Part shown: one piece after another, positions 1 through 12,900 of the stretch
Numbering within the stretch: position 1 is the first letter of the stretch
How the letters are laid out: each line of letters opens with the position of its first letter
Origin: Paragyromitra xinjiangensis
Lineage: Eukaryota > Ascomycota > Pezizomycetes > Pezizales > Discinaceae
Length of the DNA stretch: 64,000 nt
NCBI GenBank assembly: GCA_038503065.1
Contig: JBCAMK010000012.1
Coordinates: 372,001 to 436,000, forward strand
Reading direction: 5' to 3'
The notes under the pieces: model-generated
Told to the model about the DNA's origin: nothing
The model's database searches: none
What the model saw: only the letters and a program-made list of their open reading frames with translations
Position numbers and translations under genes: made by a program

Positions 1-789
1 TTCCCTTCTGGGGCGAATTGGTAGCATATAAATATTAAGATATAGTGACTATTTCATTATTCATTTATTCGTTGCCGTACTGTTAACGCCACTGAAAACG
101 TTATTCAGTGCCGAAGATGCCAAGTTTAATAAATATTAACTAAATAATAGACGCATGCAGTGATACCGACGGGAACGCCAATCAAAATTGGAGTATACTA
201 CTTATGGAATCTCTGCGCCCAATTTATTTTTTTTTTACATTTGTTCTATTATTCTTGAGGTCGGGAAGTGATTTATGCTAGTTTAAAAAAAACGCTTATA
301 CGAGTGCCTTGCATCCTTATCGTGGCGGAGTCATGAATTCCGGTGTCAGCAAGCTGTTTCTATGGTTCTCGACCACGTGATCTCGGATAAGCCAATCTGC
401 CTTGGCGAGTATTAATAACAAAAACGCGTGGGACGCCATGAAGATCAATCGAATTCAGGCAATTGAGCAACACGAAGTCAAGGTTTAAAGCATTCCCCCT
501 TGTAGATCTTGACATTTCTGGTAGGAATCTAGGGGTTGCTTCTTGCCTAAAATATCATCACATGGTGTATGAAGCTCGTTTTAGATACCCATGACGACGT
601 TTATTCCCTGTAAGGCTATCATTAGCCCTGCAGCCAAGTGGCCGGTGAAATATAGCAGGCTATCAGAGCCTCATGCTTGTTAAGCTTGTCGCATATATAT
701 ACACACAGCATCCTTTCGTTCGATTCGGTTTTATCTGCTCGGTATAATTCCTGAGCTTCTTTCCTGATTTTCGCCTGATAACCGTTAGA
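1..789. other. Intergenic, upstream of first membrane protein gene
   Basis: AT-rich DNA with no convincing coding region on either strand. A TATATATA run at about 693–700 lies some 90 bp before the ATG at 790 and may serve as the core promoter of that gene. I see nothing else that I can support. Confidence 0.5.
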
Positions 790-2418
790 ATGAATGTGCA
801 AAGGTTGAATTGGCAGCCTTACAGAATCGGATTTGCTATATCTGCAGCTCTACTTTCAGCTGTATTCTCTATTGTCATTCTCGTTTCGTCAAACAACCGT
901 CCCGTTGATTCATGGTTCAGAGTGAGACCAACAGTACTCCTCGCCATATGCACCGTTGTGGCAAATATCACGGTTCACCAGATACTCGCAGAAGGGTTAC
1001 CCGTTCGATGGTGGCTTGAAGCAAAACATCGTGATAGGTCTGCCGATGACCTAAAAAGAGTATACGATCATGGATCTTCAACATGGAGTTCTATTTGCGC
1101 TTTCTGTATCGCGAAACCAAGCACCGCGGCAATCGCCTGTCTTTCTGTAGTGGCAGTGGCGGTTAATGGTCCGTTATTACAGAGAGCCTCACACGTGGAG
1201 AACCAACTTTATAATAGTGATGTTGAGATCACGACGGGTCTTGCTGTTGAATGGCCGATTGGGTTCTCTGGGATAACGAATCCTCGCCATGCGCAGTATT
1301 GGTTGGAGCCGGTACAGGCGTTTACAACGGTGTTTGCTGGTGTGGTCAAGGATTTTTCAGCTCAGAAGGAAATTATACTTAATAATACGGGTTGTGTGGG
1401 TTCCTGTACGGCTATGATTCAGGGCGCAGGGTTTGCGTTGGATTGCACTCAGGGAACTTACGACTATAACATTACTGTGGATTCGGGTGTGGGCCATGCA
1501 GTGTATGTTCAGATGACGGGGTTCTCGTCGGCAGTAGACCTTGTTGTTCCGAAAAGTGCTTCGGATTCATCAATTATTACGATCAGCACGTTGTTTAAAA
1601 ATTTAAAAGATGCTGATGGAAAAGGAATTATTAGGAATTGCAGGTACGTATTCCATATCCTATTTCCCGCTCCTTGGCTCATGGGAGTGAATTCTATTCG
1701 ATGGTGTGGATCTATATTTCTGGCTAACATATCGGGAAATCCTTTCCTCAGCCTTACCCCCTCCTCCGTCCTATACTCTGTAAAAATCGAAAACTCAACC
1801 GTCAGCCTCCTCGGCACCATAAAGGATGACGTCGTCGTCAAACGCGCACGTATCATCGAATACGCAACAGCCGGTCTGGCAACACTAGGCGGACTAGTAT
1901 ATGTCGGGCAGCAAAGGTACAACTCCAACGCACAAATGCAATGGCAAGGTTCTCTCCAATGGAGTATCCCCATGAACGGATCTCTAGCCTACGAGTTTCA
2001 AAACCTAGGCGCATGGTACCCCGGGACAACAGAGCTTGGTATTTCAGCTGCCATGACATGGGGCGACCCAACAGATACCATCATCCAGGGTATGAGGGAG
2101 TTGATGTTCCGATCTGCTGTCGCGACTGGGAATTCTTCGCTTCCGCCTTCGGTCACGATGGGTTCGATGACGGGTAGTCGGCAGATTTATTCGACGGATT
2201 ACTTGTTTATGGGGCTTGGGGTGGCTGTTATAATGGTTGGGCTTCTTGGGATGATGCCGTTGCTTTGGGGGGGATGGGTTGTGCGGGAGGATGTGGATTT
2301 GGATCCGATTCGTGTTGTGGCTTGGACAACGGCTCTTGCGAATCAAGGGAAAGTGATGGGTGTTTCTCGGTTACAAAATACGCAGTATATCAGGGTGGAG
2401 GTGGAAGATAAACGTTAG
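790..2418 (+). CDS. Polytopic fungal membrane protein, function unknown
   Basis: This is an intronless 542-residue frame from ATG 790. Hydrophobic segments lie near residues 13–33, 48–67 and 110–128, and again near the C-terminus at about 473–500. Between them is a long, probably extracytoplasmic region containing cysteines and NxS/T sequons. The motif after the second helix (G-L-P-V-R-W-W, then an LKRVYDHG-type stretch and SSTWSS) resembles the DUF3176-like fungal membrane proteins, in which a WW or WR pair precedes a conserved loop. I assign that resemblance by eye only. No catalytic motif is visible. Codon third positions switch from T/G-rich to C/A-rich at about 1741–2060 and back again. 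A role cannot be given. Confidence 0.75.
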   Translation: MNVQRLNWQPYRIGFAISAALLSAVFSIVILVSSNNRPVDSWFRVRPTVLLAICTVVANITVHQILAEGLPVRWWLEAKHRDRSADDLKRVYDHGSSTWSSICAFCIAKPSTAAIACLSVVAVAVNGPLLQRASHVENQLYNSDVEITTGLAVEWPIGFSGITNPRHAQYWLEPVQAFTTVFAGVVKDFSAQKEIILNNTGCVGSCTAMIQGAGFALDCTQGTYDYNITVDSGVGHAVYVQMTGFSSAVDLVVPKSASDSSIITISTLFKNLKDADGKGIIRNCRYVFHILFPAPWLMGVNSIRWCGSIFLANISGNPFLSLTPSSVLYSVKIENSTVSLLGTIKDDVVVKRARIIEYATAGLATLGGLVYVGQQRYNSNAQMQWQGSLQWSIPMNGSLAYEFQNLGAWYPGTTELGISAAMTWGDPTDTIIQGMRELMFRSAVATGNSSLPPSVTMGSMTGSRQIYSTDYLFMGLGVAVIMVGLLGMMPLLWGGWVVREDVDLDPIRVVAWTTALANQGKVMGVSRLQNTQYIRVEVEDKR

Positions 2419-4135
2419 AGTAAGCTTTGAGTTGGGTTATGTTGGATTTGGCTATTAGATGTTTACTAGGTGCTGGCTGGCCATGCATGGCAGACTGGAT
2501 GGGAGTTTATAGATCGGACGATGTTACGCCAAAGTAAATTTTGTACAGGGCATTTTGGAGAGAGTGAAGTAGAGACCAGCGAGTCTAATGATATATGGGA
2601 AGGGTGGTAAGGGCTGGAGAAGGGATGCTATTGAACTCAGGACAGGAAGCAGAAGAAGAGTACCGGTGAAAGGGATTATACTAAGGGTACTGAAATGCGA
2701 ATGCTTGTAAATAGGAGGGTTTATAACTAGAATTCTTTACCCTCGGGGTGAGGATCGTTGTGATCAAAACAAAGCACGGAAGTGTTTGCACTCATTATTT
2801 CCTATTAATCACTGACTGTGTCCCCCTCCCGAGAAACTTTAGCACAAAGCGTAGGACCCTTTAGAGCTTTTATTCTCGAAATAAACACCACGGCACTAAA
2901 CATACTCATAATGGAAGATCGTAGAGGAGGTTTATGTATCGCTATATTAGCGCCGGGTGCAGTTGGGGAGAAGCAAAGGAAAGAGGAAAAGGACGCAGGT
3001 TTATAAATCATCTTGGCCAGTCACGGTTTCGAGCCATGCTCTACGGATACCCATTCTCGGTCGTGAAAGCACAAATGACAATATTGCCTACTCAGCTATC
3101 CAGATAGAGACTTGGAAAACCGTCATCGTCATAACCGAAGATTGCACAAAACCGACGAAATTTCACTTTTTTACCTTTAGCTATTTATAAATAAATAAAT
3201 AAAAATAGTCGATCATCTCCATCATGAGATAGTGCGAGTGAGGAGCTATGACGCAAATTTCGTGTTTCTTGTTCAGCCAATTGAACAACTCATCTTGATA
3301 AATACAAAACTAGGCTCTTTGTTATTCGGCTACCACTTATATACAGTCTTACCCCAAATAGAAATAAGTAAATAAGCGAAGGCCACAAAGCAGACGACCA
3401 GCAAAGCGCTCTCGAGAGCGTAAACAAGAACAGAAAGGATAATATTTAGCAAATATAGATAATATGGCGACCACCACCATAGATCATGTGTGTATATAAG
3501 GGGGAAACGGAAATGTCTATATACAACTCCCCGAACATTCGAATAGCAGTTGAACACTAGCATAAGGAAAAAGACACAAGACAGGACGCCCCTAATATCG
3601 TTCAGAGATCAACTCGGCTTACTCTTTCATCAACCAGCATAACCACACCTACGCCGTACGCGCCAGATCTCTTTCAACTCCTGAGCGATAGAGACGTAAA
3701 TAAAAACTAGAAATAGCAGTGAGAAGTTACTAAATTTCTCGGGTATTGTGACCTAAGGAAAATGAAACAAGAAAAAAAGTCTCAATATAAACAAAATATG
3801 GTAAAAAAAGTATTCACAAATCGCAATGCCGCATCAACAAAACATCAATATCAAAGCGGTAGATTGTAAGTCAGGTATGCATTCACATCTCATGGTTAGC
3901 TTTTTTTTCTTCCTTCATTTCATTTTTCTATCCATCTTTTCTTTCTCCCATGTCGCATCAAGTGTCGTTGTCGACGTCGTAAGGGGTGGGGGTGATTATA
4001 CGTAAATATAAGTAATATAAAGAACTGATGGTAACCGTAAGTCGTGCTTTCGTTTTTTTAGAAATTAGGCAGATAGATATTGCGTATTTTATCGTGCTGA
4101 GGGTATCCGACTATGGGAGGTGGACTGAAGGGTCG
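2419..4135. other. Intergenic, convergent 3' flanks
   Basis: This lies between the 3' ends of the flanking plus- and minus-strand genes. It is AT-rich with a short TAAA run near 3188–3205. A 77-codon hydrophobic minus-strand frame at 3330–3563 starts with ATG and could encode a small membrane peptide. It has no supporting motif, so I do not call it. Confidence 0.4.
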
Positions 4136-5245
4136 TTATGCCATAGTTTGGGACTTAACGAGCCATTTCCCAGTCCCCATATCCCCTCGGGGGCTTCTCG
4201 TGGGCACTAGCCTCCCGCTTCCCTCATCAAATTCCCGGCTCTCTCCAATGGGACTAACAACCAACGTCGGTCTTCTACCCGTACTGGCTATAGATGCATG
4301 TTCCCGGAATATACCGACCGGAAAGCTGGTACTCCGTGGAGTCATGTCATAATCTGGTATCGGTGGGCTGTTCTGTCTCTCTAAAACTGGAACATGAATC
4401 TGCGCGTCATGTACTTTCTCTCCTGCTCCACGTGCTTCAATTCCACCATCACCGGCCGCAACAGCATTGTCGACAGGCGTAAATATCCCGAGTCCTACCG
4501 CCGCATCCATGTTCTTTTCGTATTCGTTTGCTACAAGAGCGCAAGCTGCTCTTTGGGTCGCGCCAACATCCGACGTGTCCCATGCATCAAAAGGGTCGGT
4601 CTCGACAGCAAGCTCCGTGGCAGGGGGCTTTTCGGTGACATACAATACAGTAGAGTTAGGGAGGTTGGGAGTATGATGAATGATATGGTCCACAAAAGTA
4701 GAGTATTTTTCGTCCCCAAGGGTTTGGGGAAAATTAGTGGGCGTAAAGTCAAATGAAGGGGCTGGCTTTTCCGCAACCTCTGCTGGCGTAAACTCAAGTT
4801 CCTCAGCTTTATCAAACGAATGGGGGCAGGTGAAGGCCTGCAGCGTCCAGAAAATCGTCTGGAAAACGAGAGAAACGACAAATAGCGAGAACCCGGCAAT
4901 CACTAAGGGATCTCTTTTATGGCCAAACATGATCTCGGGCATATCTTGGGGACGAAAACTCATCCACCCTAGAACAAGGGTCGAGAGGGTCACTGCGATG
5001 ACAGTTGGTACAATTCCACCGAGTAAATGTAGACGTTTCGCAGAGGGGGAGATAGTGAACAGAAGTAAAATGATACATGTTGCGATATTGAAGATTGCGG
5101 CAGCAGTGCACAACGGAGCGATGATGGAATGGGCTGATAAGGTGGAGATAGAATATAGGGTGAAGAAGATAGTCGTGCTCGTAGCGAAGAGCAGAGTGAT
5201 AGAGCCCAGGAGACGAAGGATGTATCTCGAGGGGCGGAAAGACAT
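4136..5245 (-). CDS. Four-helix membrane protein with long acidic cytosolic tail
   Basis: This is an intronless 369-residue frame on the minus strand, starting with ATG at 5245. Four hydrophobic segments fall near residues 10–31, 38–62, 72–92 and 112–136. This is the MARVEL-like layout seen in many small ascomycete plasma-membrane proteins. After the last helix comes a ~230-residue hydrophilic tail rich in E, P, T and S, with no recognisable domain. No signal peptide is evident beyond the first helix. The upstream 5' flank (5260–5760) contains a GTTGGC/GTTGTT microsatellite near 5410–5455. Membrane location is well supported by hydrophobicity; MARVEL relatedness is inference from topology only. 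Confidence 0.7.
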   Translation of the reverse strand: MSFRPSRYILRLLGSITLLFATSTTIFFTLYSISTLSAHSIIAPLCTAAAIFNIATCIILLLFTISPSAKRLHLLGGIVPTVIAVTLSTLVLGWMSFRPQDMPEIMFGHKRDPLVIAGFSLFVVSLVFQTIFWTLQAFTCPHSFDKAEELEFTPAEVAEKPAPSFDFTPTNFPQTLGDEKYSTFVDHIIHHTPNLPNSTVLYVTEKPPATELAVETDPFDAWDTSDVGATQRAACALVANEYEKNMDAAVGLGIFTPVDNAVAAGDGGIEARGAGEKVHDAQIHVPVLERQNSPPIPDYDMTPRSTSFPVGIFREHASIASTGRRPTLVVSPIGESREFDEGSGRLVPTRSPRGDMGTGKWLVKSQTMA

Positions 5246-6417
5246 GACGCTGAAGGAGTGACTGATGAAGAAGGGTAAAGTGTGTGGAAACGGGAGCAGA
5301 CCAGGGGGTCTGTCTCTCTGTTCCCTTTTCTTCGATGAGGATCGATGCTTACGGTCTAAGAAGCTGTAGAATGATGATGATAAATGAGAGCGGATGGAGA
5401 TGGAAAGTCGTGGTTGTCGTTGTTGTTGGCGTTGGTGTTGGCGTTGACGTTGTTAGGTGGGCGAAGTCAGATGGGCTTGAAGGCTTAGCGTCAACTTCAG
5501 CATTGATATGATATGGTGACCATTAGACGTCAGACAGAAGTGAAGAGACTTTGTGGAGCCTCCAAGGCATCGATGTGTGACGTGGAGGAACGCTGTGGGG
5601 TTCTCGTGTCAAGCTTGTGGACGATCTGTCTGCTGCTGAACGAATGGTCGGGAATGAGCCGGGGTATTACGCCATGAAGCCGTTAGATAAGATATGACCT
5701 GGGACTCGGGAGAAGATATCTCGGACGAGAGGTGAGAGTGCAAGGAAATTAGGACAAGAGAAAGGAAACAGGGGAATGGCGAGGGAGAAAGAAAGAGAGA
5801 GGCCCGTGTGGAGAGACTATTCTTCCGCTTTCGGGACCGTCCCCCATGTTATGGTGTTTGTTTTGTTTCCTTGGGGAATCTTCCATGCAGTCAAGTTGAC
5901 GGGGGAACGCTGGCCGACCAAAACAAACAACGCCAGGAAATCTCCCCCTCTAAGTGCACGGACCAGTTCCTAGCGCTCCACTGCATGCACAAGCGACGAT
6001 CTAATCCCCCAACACATCTACATTTCTCAACATGAAAGAAACCACTCCTAAATCCTCGCTCATGGTGCTTGGTGTGATCATCATGCAGTCCAGATCTTCT
6101 CTGAACAAACAGAGCCCCCGCGGTGTCGTGCTGAGCCTGCAGTGGTCGCCCCGCCTAACTGCGCCTTAGTAATGGCACAGCACCTTAGAGGCTAGCGGGA
6201 GGCTACATTTTTGTGTTACCAAAACGGCCAGCAAGAGCTTCTCTCTTCTTCACCTCTCTCCACATCCACCAACGTTGCCCACCCCCACCATTGCCATCAT
6301 CGTCTCTCTCCCATCATCTCCATCTCCATCTCCATCTTTCATCCATCTTCATCCATCGATACGCCGCCTGGCAACATCACTTAACTTCTTCCCCCAAAGT
6401 GCTTCTCTTTCTTCGTC
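5246..6417. other. Divergent intergenic region and RAD23 promoter
   Basis: This region is shared by the divergently transcribed membrane protein gene and RAD23. It holds a GTTGGC/GTTGTT microsatellite (about 5410–5455). A pyrimidine-rich tract with repeated CCATCT units (about 6285–6360) sits directly before the RAD23 ATG and is typical of fungal core promoters and 5' leaders. No gene is seen. Confidence 0.45.
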
Positions 6418-8013
6418 ATGAAGCTCACTTTTAAGGTGGGTAATCGGCGTTGCCCCTCCCCCACTTGCCGTTTCTCGAATCTTCGGGTCCATCAACGCAA
6501 CGTAACGCTGACCAGTTTCTCGTCTTTAGGATCTCAAACAACAAAAATTTCTTATCGATGCTGAGCCATCTGATACTGTTTGTCTTGCCTCGGTTGGCTT
6601 TGCTAGATCCTGTGATTAACTGGTTTTGTTGCAGATCGCCAAGCTAAAGGAAAAGATCACTGCGGAGAAAGGATGGGAGGCCTCTTTGCAAAAACTCATC
6701 TACTCAGGTATTTATTTATTTATTTACTATTCAAAATCTATTGGTGCTTATGAGATGAGTTTTGACTAACATTTTTTGCTACTCAAAGGTAAAATCCTAG
6801 CAGATGACAAGACTGTAGAATCCTACAACATCGAAGAGAAGGGCTTTGTAGTTTGCATGGTCTCCAAGGTAATTTATTGCTGGAGATTATTCTTCACTAG
6901 ATGGTGGCTGATGGTGGCAATAGCCTAAAGCTTCCTCTAGTATCACGCCTGCTTCAAGTTCAAAGGTTCCTGCTACACCAGTTAAGACACCTTCAACACC
7001 CGCTCAACCTTCGATTCCAGTTACTCCTGCTGCGCCTGTTCAACCTGCTGCCAGTTCTTCTTCTACCATCCCAGAAACCCCAACACCAGCCGGTTCTTCG
7101 GGGACTTCCAATTTCAATGACCCGTCTGCTCTTGCTATGGGGGGCGATGGCGAGGCAGCTGTTCAGGGCATGATCGCTATGGGATTTGAAAGGAGCGAGA
7201 TTGAGAGGGCCATGAGAGCTGCGTTTTTCAACCCGGACAGGGCTGTAGACTATCTCTTGAATGTCAGTGCTTACCTTTAGACTATACCTCGTCCTATGTC
7301 TATGTTGTGACTTTAGACTGACGAACTGAGTTATAGGGCATCCCTGACCATGTGCAACAAGAGCGACAGCCCCAATCACCAGCAGCTCGTCCCGCCGTAC
7401 AACCCCAGTCATCTTCCCGATCGGCAGCCGCACCTGTCAGCGGAGATGCACCCGCCGAAGCTTCAAATCCCGAGAATATCAACCTGTTCGAGGCTGCTGC
7501 TGCCGCTGCCAGCCAGCGCTCGGGAGGTGGTCGTGCTGGTGCTGGTGCTGCTGCTGGAGGGCTTGGAAATCTTGATTTCCTTCGCAACAATCCACAGTTC
7601 CAGCAGCTCCGTCAAGTCGTTCAGCAGCAGCCACAAATGCTCGAGCCGATTCTACAACAGGTAGGATCAGGAAATCCTCAACTTGCAGCCTTGATCAGCC
7701 AAAATCCGGACGCATTTTTACAACTACTTAGCGAGGATGCCGATGATGGCGAAGGTGCGCCCTTGCCTCCTGGAGCTCAACAGATTGCGGTCACTCCTGA
7801 AGAAAGGGATGCGATTGAGAGAGTATGTTCTTTCCCCTTGAACCAAAATATTATCGTGTTTGGGTTCCGAGTAAGTACTGATACGTGGTGTAGCTATGTC
7901 GTCTTGGCTTTGACAGGGATATGGTCATTCAGGCGTACTTTGCGTGTGACAAGAACGAGGAACTCGCGGCGAACTTTTTGTTCGAGCAGCCAGATGATGA
8001 TATGGAGCCGTAA
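6418..8013 (+). CDS. RAD23: Rad23 UBL-UBA ubiquitin receptor, DNA repair and proteasome shuttle
   Basis: I join seven exons: 6418–6435, 6530–6577, 6635–6707, 6789–6868, 6924–7262, 7337–7822 and 7894–8013. Every intron is GT–AG and the product has 387 residues. An N-terminal ubiquitin-like domain (about 1–73, starting MKLTFKDLKQQKF) is followed by a P/A/S/T-rich linker. UBA1 lies at about 145–188 ([16 protein letters not shown]). An A/G-rich spacer then leads to the XPC/Rad4-binding STI1-like domain at about 260–318, and UBA2 is at the C-terminus (about 342–381, [15 protein letters not shown]). This is the complete Rad23/HR23 layout at the usual length. The family binds Rad4 in nucleotide excision repair and carries ubiquitinated clients to the proteasome. 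The first coding exon is only 18 nt, so automated predictions may miss the start. Confidence 0.96.
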
Positions 8014-9908
8014 ACGTTTTATGTTCTGGTCTTTGTGGGATATTTTTTTCATCTTTCATTTTTCATTGTTCTCTTTCAAGTGACAAAGACCTGATGGTGG
8101 GAAGTCGTTATCGAGCGAAGATTAGTAGTCAGGCGGGAATAAAAACTAAGGTTCATGTTGTACGGCAGGAAGGCCTCCAGGATTCGTGGGTTGATGGACA
8201 ACGAGACGATGGAGCAAGCATCATTATAAGTCTCTTTGAACTTGTTTTCGTTTTGTTTGGCGCTCGTCATCTCACCCGGCCACTTTTTCTTTCGTCCTTT
8301 CTTTTGTGTTGCGCTGATTTGATCGATCTCAACTCGTTCATATATTTAACCCGGTTCCTTTTTGTGTAATCTGTTCTTTCGGAAGCCCTTGTGGCAGGGA
8401 GTGGCAAGTAAATGGAAGAGACCGCCAGTGGGTATGCAATCCTCGGATGAAATTCGAGTTTGGGGTGCCACGGAACGTCCTGTTAGTGCGAGTGATGAGC
8501 TATGAATGAGCTGCTTTCGTCTAAGAATCTCTGTAGATGGAAAGGTCATGAAGGAGTAAGAAATACTTCCCTCCAATGAAGATATTTGTAGGAAATTGGC
8601 CTGTACTTATTACTGGGTCGTAGATATTGTTAAGATGCCCCGACGAAAGCGCGTGGGAGATAAAATTAGAATCATCATCCTGACCGATTATAAGCATAGA
8701 AACTTGCAGAAGGTGGTGGGTTGTTTTTTGTACTGGAGGTTTGATGGGAATAAATCGGCAGGCGTCATGGAAGTTTTGTGGTTGTTCTTTTGCACTTTCT
8801 CGTTAATAGTGCAACTTTAACAGCCCTTCCCAATTGATTCCCCAGGGCCTGGAGTTTTTTTTCCCTCTTCACGGCTCATCTCCGTGGCCCGCAATCTTCC
8901 GAGATGCCTCGTGGCTACGGGCCTGATTTACAAAACAACCAAGATTCCAGCCAAAGCCACCGAAAGCAAGCTCGCGGCTATGTATGTAGGTTGAGGTTGG
9001 AGGCGCCAAGGCTTGGCGAGCCCTGGTTTCAGCGAGTGCGCAGCGTGAACATGAGGCTCCCAGAACCCGATTCAGAGCGCTGGTGGCAGAGAAGACGGCG
9101 GAGTTCACAGATCCGAAGGCTCAATAAATGCAAAGCGACTGTCGGCCACCGATATAGTGCTGCGGCAATATAACAGCAGCCCACAGAAGAAGGAGGAGGA
9201 GAAGGAAGGTCGATAGAATTGGCCCGCCAACACCCCGCCGCAGGCGAAAGAGAGCGAGCAGACGAGCCATCCGGGTGACAGGGGAACGACAAAAAAACGC
9301 TAGGACCAAAGAGAAAACCGAATTCGGGATTTGTCTTCAAAGCCCGTAAACACCAAACCGACTGCTTTGCCCATAGGATTTCTCGGAGGACTCGCGAGAC
9401 CCGCGCGCGGTTGACGGAGACACAGACGAGTCTGCTTCTCGAGATCCCTTTTCTCCTTTCTTTTTCTTCTTCTTCTTTTATAATTCTGTCGCTCCCTTTG
9501 CTTCTCCTTCGTCGCTCCTGGATTATCCTTTTCTGCCGCTCCGTTTCCGGATTTCGCTGTTCAACTTTCGGTGGCACTGCGACACTGGATCTTTTTTTTT
9601 TTTACAAAAAAAAAACACACAAACAAAGCTCTTTCATCACGTGTATTCAGAGAGACACACCTCCAATTATCCCACATCCAGTGGACGATCTTTCGTGTGC
9701 AACAGCCTCTGAGGTCTCGAGGGGCGGAGGGGTTCATTGTCAGGGTCTAGAGTTGAGGAAGGAAGGAAGAAAGGGCGGCCAGCCGTGACTTTGACCGACT
9801 AGGCCGACAACCACCAGCAACAGCAACCAGCACCAGCACGACCACGACTTCGACTACCAACCAACACCACCGCATTTTTCCCGCCACCACCACACAACGC
9901 GAGAAATT
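8014..9908. other. Intergenic, RAD23 3' flank and long SET2 leader
   Basis: The first part is the RAD23 3' flank. From about 9400 the DNA is pyrimidine-rich, with CTT repeats near 9455–9480 and a T run then an A run near 9590–9615. CA-rich sequence follows up to the SET2 ATG. This suggests a long SET2 promoter or 5' leader. Open frames here lack family features. Confidence 0.45.
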
Positions 9909-12900
9909 ATGAAGAAAGAAAGGTCTAGCAAGAGCAGAAGCCCTAGTAGCGATGGAGCGGAGACGGCTATGGAAGGGATTAAGCTTGAAGATTCGCCGAC
10001 GAGGGATATTGTTGCTGAGGGAAAGATATTGAGAATGGGCGGTGAGATCAAGGAGGAGAAAAAGAGCAGGGAGAGCTCCAAGGCCTCGTCTTCCTCACCA
10101 CAACATGAGAAGTCACGTTCGCCGTCGCCGACCAAGAGTGAGAAGAAGGAGCCTTCGGTTGACGGGGATTCGAGCGATTCGCAGAAGCCAAAGCTTGTGC
10201 GAGCAGGTTCATCGAGCAAAGTGCCAAGGGAGAAGAAACCACCGGCTCTTTTCGACCACCTGCCCGACAGCACTGCTGATGCCACATCCACCTTCTCTGT
10301 AATCGAGGACTGTATCTACAGCAACAAGTACATTGGAGATTCTGGTCAAGATGGCGAGGTTATGTCTTGCGAATGTAGAGAGGAGTGGGGTAAGAACTTT
10401 TTTTTCCCACCCCCTTCGGGTTCTACCTCATTGCTCCTCATCACCAGTCAACATTAAAATCATCTTCATCTTTCTCTACAGTGGGGTTTTTTGTTCGCTG
10501 ACGTGCAACTCTCGCTACAGATGGGCAGCACAATGTCGCCTGTGGGGATAATTCGGATTGTATCAACCGAATGACCTCTATGGAATGTACACAAGGCGAC
10601 TCCGCGTGCGGCTCTGATTGTCAGAACCAGCGGTTCCAGAAACGACAGTACGCTGATGTTTCTGTCATCAAAACCGAGAAGAAGGGCTTCGGTCTTCGAG
10701 CCAACGTGGACATCGCTGCTAACACTTTCCTTTACGAATATGTCGGCGAAGTAATCGACGAAGTCAAGTTTCGCCGACGAATGGAAAAGTATGATCAAGA
10801 AGGCATCAAACACTTTTATTTCATGTCACTCGGAAAAAACGAGTTTATCGATGCCACAAAAAAAGGAGGTCTCGCCAGATTCTGTAACCACTCGTGCAAC
10901 CCCAACTGTTTCATCGACAAATGGGTTGTTGGCGAGAAGCTGCGGATGGGAATCTTCTCCAAGCGGGATGTCAAAGCCGGCGAAGAGTTGGTTTTTGATT
11001 ATAATGTCGACCGATATGGAGCTGAACCCCAGACCTGTTACTGTGGGGAACCTAATTGTCTTGGTTACATTGGAGGTAAGACACAAACAGACGCTGCACC
11101 CAAACTCTCTCATCACATTATCGAGGCTCTCGGTCTCGAGGACTCGGAAGATTGGTCGACGGCCACCGCCAAGAAGGGCCGACGGCCAAAGAAGATCGGG
11201 GAGGATGATGAGGACTATACTGAGGGCGGTAGCGGTGGTGCTCAAACACGTCCGCTGAGCGAAGGAGATGTTACGAAAGTCATGTCCTCGCTTCTCCATT
11301 GCAAGGAGAAATGGATTGTCGCTAAACTCCTCAACCGTATCTTGACAAGCGAAGACGACGCTGTCCCCGCACGTGTCGTCAAGATGCATGGTTACCAGAT
11401 CCTCGGCAGGATCCTGCACGACTACATGGATGATGAGAATTTAGTTATGATGGCCCTCGACATTCTCATGAAATTCCCACGAATCACCAAGAACAAAATC
11501 ACCTCTTCCAAAATCGAACCAACTATCCAAGAACTCAGTACAAACTCTCCAAACGAGGCTGTCCGCGAAAAAGCAAAAGACATCCTCAACGATTGGAGCA
11601 CCCTCGACACCGCTTTCCGAATTCCACGTCGCGCCCCTACCGCCGTCAACGATAAAGAGCGCATAAACGCCTACAATGACCGCGAGAACCGCGACAGTCG
11701 CTCGAAATCATTAACCCCCACCCCCGACCGCACTTCAACCCCACCATCCCGTCCACGCGCACAACCACGCGAAAAGTCATTCCAGAGCCAACCACCCCGT
11801 GGGCCTCGCGCCGATCGGGCTCAGTATAATGGTAGTCATTCTAGTAGTCACCATACCGATAACAGGCCGAAACGAGAGATTCCTTGGGGATGGCATAAAG
11901 CGTGGCATGACGGACAGTTGTACTACTATGCAAATGATGGTCGGACAAAGTGGGAACTACCCACTGAGGCGTGTCAATCTAAAGAGAGGCCTTCGAAGAC
12001 ACCAGGACCTCCATTGCGACATGGCGAATTGCCATTGGACCCGAAAAGAAATGCGCTGCAGGCGATTATCGACTCAATTACGCGAGAAAATCAAGGCGAG
12101 AGGAAAGTAGTGAAGGTGGAGAGGCCGCCGGTGGAGGATGAGAAAAAGAAGAAGGTTGCCGAGTCGGAGGATCCGGAGAGGAGAAGACCGAAGGAGAAGA
12201 AGGTGGCGGAGAAGCCGGTTAAAGATAAGGTTTATGATGACGATAAGACGAGGAGTATTCTCATGAAATCTGTGAGTAGCCCTCATTTGCTTTTCGTCTC
12301 CTGTGTGAAGGGAAATTACTTATGTGTTCGGTAATAGTTTGCCAAAGTTGTTGCGAATGCTGTGGGTAAGTATGACGGTGAATTAGGCGGGAAGGAGGCT
12401 GTTAAGAAGCATGCCAAGGATGTATGTTTACCTCCTCATATTTTCCCAGTAAGAATTAATCTAACCAGTTTTATCACAGATCACAGAGATCCTTGTCGGC
12501 AAAGAGATGAAGGAGGGTCGCCAAGTTGTTAATCCTCACCTGCTCATGGAATCTGAGAAACGACGTGGAAAAGTTAAGACTTTCGTTAAGCCTTACATTG
12601 AAAAAGTAATTCAACACAACAAACGCGAAAAGGAACGTAAGAGACAAAAAGAAGAACACGCTAGACTTCGGAAACTCCGGAAACAGAAACAAGCAGCCCA
12701 GGGCAGCTCTTCGTCCCCTAGTAAAGACCAGGACGAAAAGATCGACATTGAGCTCGAGAATAGAGATGGAGGAGAGTCACAGTCTCCTCATGCACAAATG
12801 ATGGATATTGCCCAGAAAATGAGCCCGATTGGAGATAGCATTACACCTACGAGGCGTACTCAGACACCACCGTGTTTAACACCGGGGAAGAGGCGGCGGG

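Noticed and set aside
3330..3563. 77-codon hydrophobic minus-strand frame starting with ATG
   Set aside because: No homologous motif, no codon bias and AT-rich surroundings. A chance hydrophobic frame is as likely as a small membrane peptide.
9029..9577. 182-codon minus-strand frame upstream of SET2
   Set aside because: Arg/Ser-rich low-complexity translation of a purine/pyrimidine-skewed leader. No domain, and it overlaps the likely SET2 promoter.
10826..11419. 197-codon frame antisense to SET2
   Set aside because: Lies wholly over the conserved SET and post-SET coding sequence; a shadow of codon bias.
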